From Flagellimonas hadalis (GTDB taxonomy: Bacteria; Bacteroidota; Bacteroidia; Flavobacteriales; Flavobacteriaceae): 64,000 bases of DNA. Where the stretch lies: assembly GCF_007785775.2 (NCBI RefSeq), contig NZ_VNIK02000001.1, forward strand, positions 360,678 through 424,677, given 5' to 3'. The notes beneath the pieces are model-generated. The model was not told the origin of the DNA. It saw only the letters and a list, made by a program, of their open reading frames with translations, and ran no database searches. Positions within the stretch are counted from its first letter, which is position 1. Each line of letters begins with the position of its first letter. Positions 27,097 through 35,644 of the stretch are shown here, one piece after another. Made by a program: the position numbers and the translations under genes.

Positions 27097-29724
27097 ATGG
27101 AAGAGAACGAAGAACTGAACGATGAAGGCCTAGGAAACCCCGACAATTCCCAGGACAGCTTGGTGAAGGTGACGGGCATGTACAAAGACTGGTTCTTGGA
27201 CTATGCCTCCTATGTGATTTTGGAACGCGCCGTGCCCGCTATTGAGGATGGCTTCAAGCCGGTGCAGCGCAGGATCATGCATTCCCTCAAGGAACTGGAT
27301 GATGGAAGGTATAACAAAGTGGCCAATGTCGTGGGCCACACCATGCAGTACCACCCCCATGGCGATGCCAGTATAGCCGATGCCATGGTGCAGATCGGCC
27401 AAAAAGACCTGCTGATCGACACCCAGGGAAACTGGGGAAATATCCTGACAGGAGATGGGGCGGCAGCACCCCGTTACATTGAGGCGAGGCTTTCCAAGTT
27501 TGCCTTGGAGGTCATTTACAGTCCCAAGATCACCGAATGGCAACTTTCTTACGATGGCAGAAAAAAGGAACCTGTCAACCTTCCCGTAAAATTTCCGTTG
27601 TTATTGGCCCAAGGGGCCGAGGGAATTGCCGTGGGGCTTTCCACCAAAATATTGCCCCACAATTTTGTGGAGTTGATCGATGCTTCCATCAAGCACTTGA
27701 AAGGGCAACGTTTTACCTTATATCCCGATTTTCCCACGGCGGGCATTATCGATGTGACCAACTACAACGAAGGATTGAGGGGTGGAAAGGTGCGCGTCCG
27801 GGCCAAAATCTCGACCTTGGATAAAAACACGTTGGTCATCAACGAGATACCCTACGGGACCAATACATCAAGTTTGATTGATTCCATCTTGAAGGCCAAC
27901 GAAAAAGGTAAGATCAAGATCAAGAAAATAGAGGATAACACAGCGGCAGAAGTGGAAATACTGGTCCATCTGCCCCCAGGATTGTCCCCCGACAAGACCA
28001 TTGATGCCCTCTACGCCTTTACGGCCTGCGAATCGTCCATATCACCATTGGGCTGTATCATCGAGGACAACAAACCTCTGTTCATTGGGGTCAAGGAAAT
28101 GCTGGAACGCTCCACTGACAATACCGTGGAGTTGCTTAAAGCAGAACTTGAACTACAATTGGATGAACTGGAAGAACAGTGGCACTTTGCATCCCTCGAA
28201 CGCATTTTTATCGAAAATAGGATCTACCGGGACATAGAAGAAGAGGAAACCTGGGAAGGTGTGATCGCTGCCATCGACAAAGGTCTGAAACCACATACCA
28301 CACACCTAAAAAGGGCAGTGACCGAGGAAGACATTGTCCGGTTGACCGAGATCCGGATCAAACGGATTTCCAAATTCGATCTGGAAAAGGCCCAACAACT
28401 CATCGAGGGCCTCGAAGAAAAGATTGCGCAGACCAAACACCATTTGGCGCATTTGGTGGAGTTTGCGATCGATTACTTCAAGGAACTCAAGAAGAAATAT
28501 GGTGATGGTAGGGAACGTAAATCAGAGATCAGGATCTTTGACGACATCGAGGCCACCAAAGTGGTCATCCGCAATACCAAACTCTATGTGAACCGGGAAG
28601 AGGGATTCATCGGAACTTCCTTGAAACGGGACGAATATGTGGCCGATTGTAGCGACATTGATGATGTCATTGTCTTTACTGAAAAAGGGGAGATGATGGT
28701 CACCAAAGTGGACTCCAAGGTCTTTGTGGGCAAAAATATCATCCATGTGGCCGTGTTCAAGAAAAAAGATAAGCGGACGGTGTACAACATGATCTACAAA
28801 GAGGGCAAGGGCGGCCCCAGCTACATCAAAAGGTTCAATGTCACCAGCATCACACGGGACAAAATGTACCCCTTGGCGGGCGAAAATGCCTCGTCCGAAG
28901 TGTTGTATTTTTCAGCAAACCCCAATGGCGAGGCCGAAGTGGTCACCGTGTTGCTGCGCCAGTCGGGCAGTATAAAAAAATTGAAATGGGACCTCGATTT
29001 CGCCGATGTGCTCATCAAAGGAAGGGCATCTAAGGGCAATTTGGTCACCAAATACCCGGTCAAGCGTATCGAACTGAAAGAAAAAGGCGTATCCACCCTT
29101 AAACCCAGAAAGATTTGGTTCGATGATATTGTCAGCCGGTTGAACGTGGACGGAAGAGGGGAACTGCTTGGAGAATTCAAGGGCGACGACCTGTTGCTGG
29201 TCATTGACCAAAAAGGCACAGTGAAGACCATACCGCCCGATTTGCTCACCCGTTTCAGCGACACCATGGTGGTCCTGGAAAAATGGAATCCCAACAAACC
29301 CATTTCCGTTGTGCATTACGAAGGGGAAAAAGAACGCTATTACCTCAAACGCTTTTTGGTGGAAAGCCCCAACAAGGAGGAACTGGTCATCTCGGAACAT
29401 CCAAAATCCTTTATGGAACTGGTGACCACGGACTGGAGACCCGTTCTGGAGGTTGAATTTATAAAACCTCGTGGAAAAGATGCCAAGCCCAACCTCGAGA
29501 TCAATGTGGAGGATTTTATATCGGTCAAAGGAATCAAGGCATTGGGGAACCAATTGACCACAGAAAAAGTGAAGAGCATCAACGTAATGGAGCCATTGCC
29601 TTTTGAGGAACCTGAGGAGATGCGGACAGAGGACATTGAAGTGGTAGATGAAGAGCGTCTAGACGATCCAGATGACGATATTGAAACAAATAATGACACT
29701 TCTGATCAAACCACTTTGTTTTGA
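27097..29724 (+). CDS. parC: DNA topoisomerase IV subunit A
   Basis: 875 residues. The catalytic region contains ILERAVPAIEDGFKPVQRR, YHPHGDASI and the DNA-linked tyrosine Tyr127 in AAPRYIEARL. A long coiled coil (about 340-470) and a C-terminal beta-pinwheel follow, with an acidic tail (last 45 residues, many Glu/Asp). The C-terminal domain lacks an obvious GyrA box, which supports topoisomerase IV. Operon with parE. Confidence 0.93.
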   Translation: MEENEELNDEGLGNPDNSQDSLVKVTGMYKDWFLDYASYVILERAVPAIEDGFKPVQRRIMHSLKELDDGRYNKVANVVGHTMQYHPHGDASIADAMVQIGQKDLLIDTQGNWGNILTGDGAAAPRYIEARLSKFALEVIYSPKITEWQLSYDGRKKEPVNLPVKFPLLLAQGAEGIAVGLSTKILPHNFVELIDASIKHLKGQRFTLYPDFPTAGIIDVTNYNEGLRGGKVRVRAKISTLDKNTLVINEIPYGTNTSSLIDSILKANEKGKIKIKKIEDNTAAEVEILVHLPPGLSPDKTIDALYAFTACESSISPLGCIIEDNKPLFIGVKEMLERSTDNTVELLKAELELQLDELEEQWHFASLERIFIENRIYRDIEEEETWEGVIAAIDKGLKPHTTHLKRAVTEEDIVRLTEIRIKRISKFDLEKAQQLIEGLEEKIAQTKHHLAHLVEFAIDYFKELKKKYGDGRERKSEIRIFDDIEATKVVIRNTKLYVNREEGFIGTSLKRDEYVADCSDIDDVIVFTEKGEMMVTKVDSKVFVGKNIIHVAVFKKKDKRTVYNMIYKEGKGGPSYIKRFNVTSITRDKMYPLAGENASSEVLYFSANPNGEAEVVTVLLRQSGSIKKLKWDLDFADVLIKGRASKGNLVTKYPVKRIELKEKGVSTLKPRKIWFDDIVSRLNVDGRGELLGEFKGDDLLLVIDQKGTVKTIPPDLLTRFSDTMVVLEKWNPNKPISVVHYEGEKERYYLKRFLVESPNKEELVISEHPKSFMELVTTDWRPVLEVEFIKPRGKDAKPNLEINVEDFISVKGIKALGNQLTTEKVKSINVMEPLPFEEPEEMRTEDIEVVDEERLDDPDDDIETNNDTSDQTTLF

Positions 29725-29794
29725 CGCTTTTTCTACCTATTTTGTCACAAGAGTTACATATACACATCTAAAACAGTTATCTTAAAACCTCTTT

Positions 29795-30751
29795 ATGGAT
29801 TTCACCAACCCGCTGGTTTACGGCGTACCCGTATTTATTGCCTTTATTTTACTGGAGTTGACATACAGCAAGGCACATGGGGACGACCACATTTACAATT
29901 GGAAAGATTTGGCCGCCAGCGGCTTTATGGGAGTAGGGTCCGCCATTTTGGGCCCACTGTTCAAAGTGGCCTTTGCCATAGTCCTGTTCGAAGGCGTCTA
30001 CGAACTCTGCAACCCTGTGGTCAATGGGACAAGGACCAATTTTTTGGGCTACGAATCCTTTGGCTACGCTTGGTATATCTGGATCATCTGTCAACTTGCG
30101 GATGATTTCACCTATTATTGGTTCCACAGGGCCAACCACGAAATCCGCATCCTTTGGGCCGCACATATCGTGCATCACTCTTCGGACAACTTCAATTTGG
30201 GAACAGCAGTCAGGAACGGATGGTTCACCATTCTCTACAAACCGTTTTTCTATGCATGGTTGCCCGCCATAGGTTTTCCGCCCGAAATGGTAGTGGTCTG
30301 TTTGGGTATCGAAGCCTTGTGGCAGTTCCAGTTACATTCCGTTTATGTGCCCAAATTGGGCTTTTTGGAAAAGTTCATGAACACGCACACCATGCACCAG
30401 GTGCACCACGCACAGAATGTGGAATACTTGGACAAGAACCACGGTGGGTTTCTCAGCATTTTTGACAAAATGTTCGGTACGTGGAAAGAACTGGATGATG
30501 ACATCGATGTGAAATATGGTGTGATCCATTCGCCGGACTCCTATAATCCGATGGTCATTTTGACCCATGAGTTCAAGGATATTTGGAACGATGTGAAAAA
30601 AGTGGACAAATTATCGCACAAGTTCATGTATGTTTTTGGCCCTCCAGGTTGGAGCCATGATGGCAGCACCCTTACCGTGAAACAGCAACAACGATTGTGC
30701 AAAAAACACAAGGAGGCCAACCCTGAACTTCTGTTCCAACGACCGAATTAG
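29795..30751 (+). CDS. Sterol desaturase/fatty acid hydroxylase-family membrane enzyme
   Basis: 318 residues. Histidine clusters of the di-iron hydroxylases are seen: WFHRANHE, HIVHH and HTMHQVHH near 200-210, between four or so membrane helices. Family members hydroxylate or desaturate lipids or carotenoids in the membrane. Bacteroidota homologues are often of unknown substrate. The C-terminus ends in a basic soluble segment. Convergent with the lipoprotein gene downstream. Confidence 0.9.
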   Translation: MDFTNPLVYGVPVFIAFILLELTYSKAHGDDHIYNWKDLAASGFMGVGSAILGPLFKVAFAIVLFEGVYELCNPVVNGTRTNFLGYESFGYAWYIWIICQLADDFTYYWFHRANHEIRILWAAHIVHHSSDNFNLGTAVRNGWFTILYKPFFYAWLPAIGFPPEMVVVCLGIEALWQFQLHSVYVPKLGFLEKFMNTHTMHQVHHAQNVEYLDKNHGGFLSIFDKMFGTWKELDDDIDVKYGVIHSPDSYNPMVILTHEFKDIWNDVKKVDKLSHKFMYVFGPPGWSHDGSTLTVKQQQRLCKKHKEANPELLFQRPN

Positions 30752-30764
30752 ATCCGTTTAAATT

Positions 30765-31142
30765 TTATTGGATTTTGTGGGCAGTGCCCTTGAATTTCTT
30801 AGTGTCCCCAACCACGCCGTATTCGAATGTGTAAGAAGACTCGGTGGTGCTCAATATCTTGATGTGGATGGATTTCTCCTCAGCCTTGTTCTTTGGGTTC
30901 AAATTCTTTAGCACATATTCGCAATCATTGATCCATCGGATGGAGGAAGAGTCTTTTTTTCCCTCAAATTCATCCACTTCAATATCCAAAGTCCTATGAA
31001 AAGTGGTCATTTTTTCCTCCCCATTGATGGTTGCGGTAAAGATGAACCTGCCTGTTTTAAAATCGGTACAATTGCGTTGGGGAGCTTCTCCACATGCTAA
31101 AAGGAACAAAAGGACAAGTCCAGAAAAGAGATATTTTACCAT
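30765..31142 (-). CDS. Small lipoprotein, unknown function
   Basis: 125 residues from ATG 31142, giving a clean lipoprotein signal, FSGLVLLFLLAC. The mature part is beta-rich with a Cys near the start (RNCTDFKTGRFIFTATINGE) and INDCEYVLKNL later, a possible disulfide pair. Homologues of such proteins in Flavobacteriaceae databases are sometimes mislabelled 'DNA topoisomerase IV' because of the neighbouring genes; the sequence shows no topoisomerase feature. The longer in-frame extension upstream is not needed. Confidence 0.75.
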   Translation of the reverse strand: MVKYLFSGLVLLFLLACGEAPQRNCTDFKTGRFIFTATINGEEKMTTFHRTLDIEVDEFEGKKDSSSIRWINDCEYVLKNLNPKNKAEEKSIHIKILSTTESSYTFEYGVVGDTKKFKGTAHKIQ

Positions 31143-31173
31143 AGCACAAAGAAACGGAAAGAACTCGAACGGG

Positions 31174-31569
31174 TCAATCTTTTTTGCCCTTGTAGGTTTG
31201 AAAAGTCCCGTCCTCAAACAACAGGACAATGGTATGCGGCGTATTGGGGACAATTTCCCTTACGGGTGGTGGCGGAACATCAACCGATTGACCCTCCACC
31301 TTTTTCTCAGGCACAGGAATTTTAGGGCTTTCCGGTTTTACATCTTTACTTTCAGGAAAGCTGCCCTCACCCTTTAGTAGCCAATACAGGTTTACTTCAG
31401 GGTAGGCGTTGACCAGTTTCATCACAAAATCCAGACTGGGTTTGTTCCTTCCGCTGAGCAAATGTGAAATGCTGGAACGCTGTACCCCGATCTCATCCGC
31501 AAAAGCAGAAACCGATAAGCCGTGGTGTGCGATCACAGTCTGAATCCGGGAAATTATTTCATCATCCAC
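31174..31569 (-). CDS. XRE-type helix-turn-helix regulator with Pro-rich linker
   Basis: About 131 residues if translation begins at the GTG at 31569 (VDDEIISRIQ), which gives a normal Cro/C1-type domain: LSVSAFADEIGVQRSSISHLLSGRNKPSLDFVMKLV (split here as LSVSAFADEIGVQRSSISH and LLSGRNKPSL). After YWLLKGEGSF comes a Pro/Lys-rich linker (about 75-105) and a short beta-like C-terminal tail IVLLFEDGTFQTYKGK. An ATG 25 codons upstream adds a non-conserved segment. Several related AT-rich motifs lie upstream, suggesting autoregulation. Confidence 0.75.
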   Translation of the reverse strand: MDDEIISRIQTVIAHHGLSVSAFADEIGVQRSSISHLLSGRNKPSLDFVMKLVNAYPEVNLYWLLKGEGSFPESKDVKPESPKIPVPEKKVEGQSVDVPPPPVREIVPNTPHTIVLLFEDGTFQTYKGKKD

Positions 31570-31809
31570 AAATGTAAATTTTCGTATTTCAAATGTACAA
31601 ACCAGATTTCTAAAGTGAGAAATAAATCTTTGAATTATTTTCAAAGACTAAAACAAGTACATCATATAAATTGACACATATGACTGATATTTAAATAATT
31701 AGATGTTTTTTGATTTACATTGTTTACAAATGTGGTCAAATCAAGAATATCACTTACCAATAAGTACACATATGTAAATTTTTGAGATATTGAATAATTA
31801 CAATTGTAA
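31568..31809. promoter_or_regulatory. AT-rich intergenic region with a cluster of ACAnnTGTAA-like motifs
   Basis: The 280-base divergent spacer between the HTH gene and the M14 gene has no ORF of note. It holds related words: ACAAATGTAAA (31568-31578), CAAATGTACAA (31590-31600), TTTACAAATGTGG (31723-31735), ACATATGTAAA (31768-31778) and the perfect palindrome TTACAATTGTAA (31798-31809). They could be operators for the adjacent regulator. A TATTTTTG -7-like element on plus (31823-31830) precedes the M14 start. Confidence 0.5.
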
Positions 31810-31849
31810 AATAATACATGATTATTTTTGTGGCCAAATAACATAAGAA

Positions 31850-32953
31850 GTGATTGACCATTCAGTATATAAAGAGCATTCCATAAGCGGCAGGTACATT
31901 ACCCAAGAGATGTTGGAGGAAAGCTGCTTTTCCAAACTATCCGTTCCTTTGATGGAAATTGGAAATGCTGTCAGCGGCAAAACCCTATATGGCTTCTCCT
32001 TGGGGAAAGGCAGCAAAAAGATATTGATGTGGTCCCAAATGCACGGGAACGAGTCCACGACCACAAAAGCAGTTTGGGACATGGTCAACTTTCTACAATC
32101 TGATGAGGATGTCGCTGAACACATATTGAAGAAGTGCACGCTCATGATCGTACCCATGCTCAACCCTGACGGTGCCAAGGCTTACACCCGCGTGAACCAA
32201 AATGGGATTGACCTTAATAGGGACGCAAAGATGCTCACCCAACCAGAAAGTGTTGCATTGCGCCAACTGTTTGAGGAATTCCAACCTGACTTCTGTTTTA
32301 ATCTCCACGACCAGCGAACCCTTTTTAGTGCAGGTGCAACGGACAAACCCGCCACGGCCTCCTTTTTATCGCCCGCCAGCAACGAAGCGCGGGAGGTGAC
32401 CCCCACACGTGAGACGGCCATGAAGATCATTGTGGCCATGGATACCTTCCTCCAAAAGCTCATTCCAGGGCAGGTGGGGAGGTACGATGACGGTTTTAAT
32501 GATAATTGCGTAGGCGATGCCTTCCAGATGACAGACACACCGACCATCTTGTTCGAGGCGGGGCATTTTCCAAAGGACTATGAAAGGGAAAGGACCCGGC
32601 ATTTCATTTTTTATGCCCTTATCGAAGCACTGAAAACCATTGCCATGGATCTAGTGGAAAATTTCAGTCCAAAAGATTATTTCAAGATTCCCGAAAACGA
32701 TAAACTTTTCTTTGATGTTCTGGTCAAGAATCCGAGCGTGCTGAACCCGGAATTGGGCGAAGAAATGGTCGGGATTCGATATAAGGAAGTACTGGAGGGT
32801 GAAAAAATCATTTTTGAACCTGAAATCATTGAAATGGGCACGCTTGAAGGATTTTACGGTCATGAAACAATAGAATGTATTGATTTAAAGGATTTTGGAC
32901 TTGTGCCGGAGCACCATAAAATTGTTAATTTATTGCTCCAAATCAAAAATTAA
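31850..32953 (+). CDS. M14-family zinc carboxypeptidase-like protein
   Basis: 367 residues from a GTG start (no in-frame ATG for 20 codons; AAGAAG precedes it). Zinc ligands: HGNES with His65 and Glu68, and His in FNLHDQRTLFS; the catalytic glutamate is probably in ILFEAGHFP. No signal peptide, so a cytoplasmic peptidase or deacylase of the succinylglutamate-desuccinylase type. A C-terminal domain of about 90 residues (from KIPENDKLFFDV) is unrecognised. Confidence 0.85.
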   Translation: MIDHSVYKEHSISGRYITQEMLEESCFSKLSVPLMEIGNAVSGKTLYGFSLGKGSKKILMWSQMHGNESTTTKAVWDMVNFLQSDEDVAEHILKKCTLMIVPMLNPDGAKAYTRVNQNGIDLNRDAKMLTQPESVALRQLFEEFQPDFCFNLHDQRTLFSAGATDKPATASFLSPASNEAREVTPTRETAMKIIVAMDTFLQKLIPGQVGRYDDGFNDNCVGDAFQMTDTPTILFEAGHFPKDYERERTRHFIFYALIEALKTIAMDLVENFSPKDYFKIPENDKLFFDVLVKNPSVLNPELGEEMVGIRYKEVLEGEKIIFEPEIIEMGTLEGFYGHETIECIDLKDFGLVPEHHKIVNLLLQIKN

Positions 32954-33028
32954 GTAACTATCCACAAGGCTTTCTTGCATTTTATTTAAAAAAGAACCAA
33001 TTTTATTACGTAAATTTCCTCAATTCAC

Positions 33029-33036
33029 TAATTTTG
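33029..33036 (+). promoter_or_regulatory. Candidate -7 element of the Lrp-type gene
   Basis: TAATTTTG matches TAnnTTTG, 17 bases before the start codon at 33054. Confidence 0.45.
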
Positions 33037-33053
33037 CTGAAAATTTCAAGATA

Positions 33054-33533
33054 ATGAACAAAGTTAAGTTAGACGAAGTCGACCACCAGATATTGGACAT
33101 GTTGATAGACAACACCCGTACACCCTTTACCGACATTGCCAAAAAGTTGTTGATTTCGGCGGGCACGGTCCATGTTAGGGTCAAAAAAATGGAAGAAGCA
33201 GGAATCATTCGTGGTTCTTCACTTACCTTGGACTATGTGAAACTGGGCTATTCCTTTATCGCATATGTGGGCATTTTTCTGGAAAAGACCCATCAGACCA
33301 AATTTGTGCTCGAAAGGCTCAACCAGATTCCATACGTCACCGTGGCCCACATCACCACAGGAAAGTTCAACATTTTCTGCAAGATCAGGGCCAAGGATAC
33401 CACCCATGCCAAGAACATCATCTTTAAGATCGATGATATTGATGGTATCAGCAGAACGGAGACCATGATTTCGTTGGAAGAGAGCATCAACGACAAAAAG
33501 CGTTTGATGCACACGATCTTTAACGAGATGTAA
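33054..33533 (+). CDS. Lrp/AsnC-family transcriptional regulator
   Basis: 159 residues. N-terminal winged HTH (DEVDHQILDMLIDNTRTPF; AKKLLISAGTVHVRVKKME) and a C-terminal RAM/AsnC ligand-binding domain (VAHITTGKFNIFCKIRAKD). Such proteins form octamers and sense amino acids. The neighbouring aroB, proline dehydrogenase and alanine dehydrogenase genes are possible targets, but this is inference. Confidence 0.93.
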   Translation: MNKVKLDEVDHQILDMLIDNTRTPFTDIAKKLLISAGTVHVRVKKMEEAGIIRGSSLTLDYVKLGYSFIAYVGIFLEKTHQTKFVLERLNQIPYVTVAHITTGKFNIFCKIRAKDTTHAKNIIFKIDDIDGISRTETMISLEESINDKKRLMHTIFNEM

Positions 33534-33551
33534 TTTACTTACCAAAGGACC

Positions 33552-34070
33552 ATGTTTCTTTCAGAGTTGCCCACGTCTGAGTACAATCCTTTTTACCATA
33601 CCTATATCATGGCATTGGGGGAAGTTTCCCTAATGGATGCTTTGATGGATGGAAAAGAGGAATTGTTGTCCCTTTTGGGAAAAATCCCTGAAAGCAAGCT
33701 CTCTTTTGCCTATGCGGAAGGAAAATGGACCTTGGCCGAAGTATTGGTACACATCATAGACACCGAGAGGATTTTTCAGTATCGTGCGCTTCGTTTTGCC
33801 CGTAACGACAAGGTTGACTTGCCTGGATTTGATCAGGATCTCTTTGTACCCTATTCCAACGCCAATGGCAGGAAGGTTCAGGACTTGATGGCGGAGTACA
33901 AGGCCGTTCGGGATTCCACCATCACCCTTTTCAAATCTCTTGATGAAGAGGCGCTTAAGCGCAAAGGGTTTGCCAGTGGCTCACCGATGAGCGTAAGGGC
34001 GATGGGGTTCATTATAAGCGGACACCAAGCGCACCACCTTCGGATAATCAGGAAACGATACCTGGTTTAG
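33552..34070 (+). CDS. DinB-family putative metalloenzyme
   Basis: 172 residues, the four-helix DinB fold. Metal ligands are likely His in VHIIDTERIFQYR and the two His of SGHQAHHLRII near the C-terminus. The family includes thiol S-transferases dependent on bacillithiol or similar thiols. Follows the Lrp-type gene after 18 bases, probably cotranscribed. Confidence 0.85.
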   Translation: MFLSELPTSEYNPFYHTYIMALGEVSLMDALMDGKEELLSLLGKIPESKLSFAYAEGKWTLAEVLVHIIDTERIFQYRALRFARNDKVDLPGFDQDLFVPYSNANGRKVQDLMAEYKAVRDSTITLFKSLDEEALKRKGFASGSPMSVRAMGFIISGHQAHHLRIIRKRYLV

Positions 34071-34071
34071 C

Positions 34072-34404
34072 TCAATAGTCGTCGTTGTCCATCTCTTCGG
34101 ATTCGAAGGTCGAATCGGGAAGGGGGTCCTCATCCATATCGGCAACAGGTTCAAGGTCAAATTCCCTGTCCAGTTCCTTTTCGATAGCTTCCTCAAAATT
34201 GGCCATGAAATTGGAGAGGCTCTTGCTGATTTTTACCAAGTAAATGGTGTCATCGGTCCTCACTTCCACAGCTTCTATGATTTCCCCATTGGGCTTTTTG
34301 ATGGTCAGGAGGTCATCGTCCCCATACCCGTGAGGGTAGGAATCAATCAAGGCAGCGGCCACCTTGTGGTCCATCTTTTTGTAGTCGATCAATATTCGTT
34401 TCAT
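34072..34404 (-). CDS. Acidic conserved hypothetical protein
   Basis: 110 residues: a compact N-terminal part (ILIDYKKMDHKVAAALIDSYPHGYGDDDLL) given here only by its key words KVAAALIDSYPHGYG and ITIKKPNGE-like TIKKPNGEIIEAVEV, then an acidic tail rich in Glu/Asp. No domain recognised. A perfect 7-bp inverted repeat lies 4 bases before its start, in the 5' UTR. Its stop sits 1 base from the stop of the convergent DinB gene. Confidence 0.7.
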   Translation of the reverse strand: MKRILIDYKKMDHKVAAALIDSYPHGYGDDDLLTIKKPNGEIIEAVEVRTDDTIYLVKISKSLSNFMANFEEAIEKELDREFDLEPVADMDEDPLPDSTFESEEMDNDDY

Positions 34405-34407
34405 AAT

Positions 34408-34428
34408 GGTCAGTTATTTATACTGACC
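34408..34428. promoter_or_regulatory. Perfect inverted repeat next to the start codon
   Basis: GGTCAGT (34408-34414) and ACTGACC (34422-34428) flank a 7-base AT loop, ending 4 bases upstream of the 110-residue protein's ATG. In RNA it would hold the start region close to a hairpin; as DNA it could be an operator. Confidence 0.5.
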
Positions 34429-34497
34429 TAAACTATGCTTTTTTGTAGTGGGGCAATCAAGAGAGTTGCCAACTGAAAAATTCAGTACATGTAACTA

Positions 34498-35553
34498 TCA
34501 TTCCGCGTAGTAATCGAACGCCTTACGGAAGAGTTCTTCGGGCACTTTGATGTCCGTGACCGCATCGCCAATGGACTGGAGGAGTACAAAATTGATGTCC
34601 CCATGCGAATTTTTCTTGTCGTATTTCAAGAGTTTCAGAATGGAGTCAATATCATCCTTATCAAAAACCACTTTTTCAAAATAGTGTAAAAACGTTTCCT
34701 TGATCTCGTCAAGCGCCAATTTTGGCAAACCTTTCAATTCATGGGACAGATAACCTTCCAAGATCATGCCGACGGCGATAGCCTCACCGTGCAGAAGGGT
34801 TTTCTTGTTATGATTTTCTAGACAGTAGGATTCAATAGCATGTCCCAAAGTATGGCCAAAATTCAAGATTTTGCGCAATCCCTTCTCAGTGGGGTCGATC
34901 AACACCACATCATTCTTGATGAAAATGGATTTTTGAATACTGGAGGCGTCCGTGAAATTGTTTTTCTCCTTTAAATCAGCCCAATATGCAGCATCCCTGA
35001 TGAGTCCATGCTTTAGCATTTCCGCATACCCGCTCGTGACCTGTCTTGGATCTAGCGTTTGTAAAAATTCAGGGAACACCAATACCATTTGAGGTTGGTT
35101 GATGACCCCGATCTGGTTCTTCAAGGCTCCAAGATCAACGCCGTTTTTCCCGCCAATGGACGCATCCACCATGGAAAGCAGGGTAGTGGGAATGTTGATG
35201 AAATCGATGCCCCGTTTAAATGTGGAAGCCACAAACCCGCCAAGATCGGTGAGCACACCACCGCCAAGATTGATCAAGAGGCTTTTTCGGTCCCCATCAA
35301 AGTTGGAAAGATGTTCCCAGACCTGAAGACAGGTATGGATATGCTTGTTTTCCTCGCCGGGGTCAATTTCGAAAATGGAATCAATGGGCGCACTGAACAT
35401 TTTCTTGAATGCCGGCAAACAATGTTTCTTGGTGTTGGTATCGACCAGCAAAAAGATCTTGGAGTAATTTTTTTTGGCAATATGCTGGTTCAGGGCCGCT
35501 TGCGCCAACTCCCCGATATGTACTTCGTAGGTTTGTGATTTGACCGATTCCAT
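34498..35553 (-). CDS. aroB: 3-dehydroquinate synthase
   Basis: 351 residues; second step of the shikimate pathway, converting DAHP to 3-dehydroquinate with NAD and a metal. Seen: the NAD-binding LINLGGGVLTDLGGFVAS, IPTTLLSMVDASIGGKNGVD, and the metal ligands in LNFGHTLGHAIE and LLHGEAIAVGM. Divergent from the proline dehydrogenase gene. Length is typical. Confidence 0.95.
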   Translation of the reverse strand: MESVKSQTYEVHIGELAQAALNQHIAKKNYSKIFLLVDTNTKKHCLPAFKKMFSAPIDSIFEIDPGEENKHIHTCLQVWEHLSNFDGDRKSLLINLGGGVLTDLGGFVASTFKRGIDFINIPTTLLSMVDASIGGKNGVDLGALKNQIGVINQPQMVLVFPEFLQTLDPRQVTSGYAEMLKHGLIRDAAYWADLKEKNNFTDASSIQKSIFIKNDVVLIDPTEKGLRKILNFGHTLGHAIESYCLENHNKKTLLHGEAIAVGMILEGYLSHELKGLPKLALDEIKETFLHYFEKVVFDKDDIDSILKLLKYDKKNSHGDINFVLLQSIGDAVTDIKVPEELFRKAFDYYAE

Positions 35554-35614
35554 AATTTCAATTTCACCACTAAATAAAGACTATTTTTATAGAAAAGGTT
35601 ATAGATTCCGTACT

Positions 35615-35622
35615 TATATTTG
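35615..35622 (+). promoter_or_regulatory. Candidate -7 element of the proline dehydrogenase gene
   Basis: TATATTTG fits TAnnTTTG, 22 bases before the ATG at 35645. No clear -33 element. Confidence 0.45.
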
Positions 35623-35644
35623 GATCTTAAATAGATTACAAATA

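Noticed and set aside
30765-31253. Longer 162-residue reading of the small lipoprotein gene and a topoisomerase label
   Set aside because: The first 37 residues are not signal-like and the internal ATG gives a perfect lipobox. Nothing in the sequence resembles a topoisomerase.
35540-35644. N-terminal extension of the proline dehydrogenase
   Set aside because: It overlaps the aroB start and the likely promoter and does not resemble the family N-terminus.
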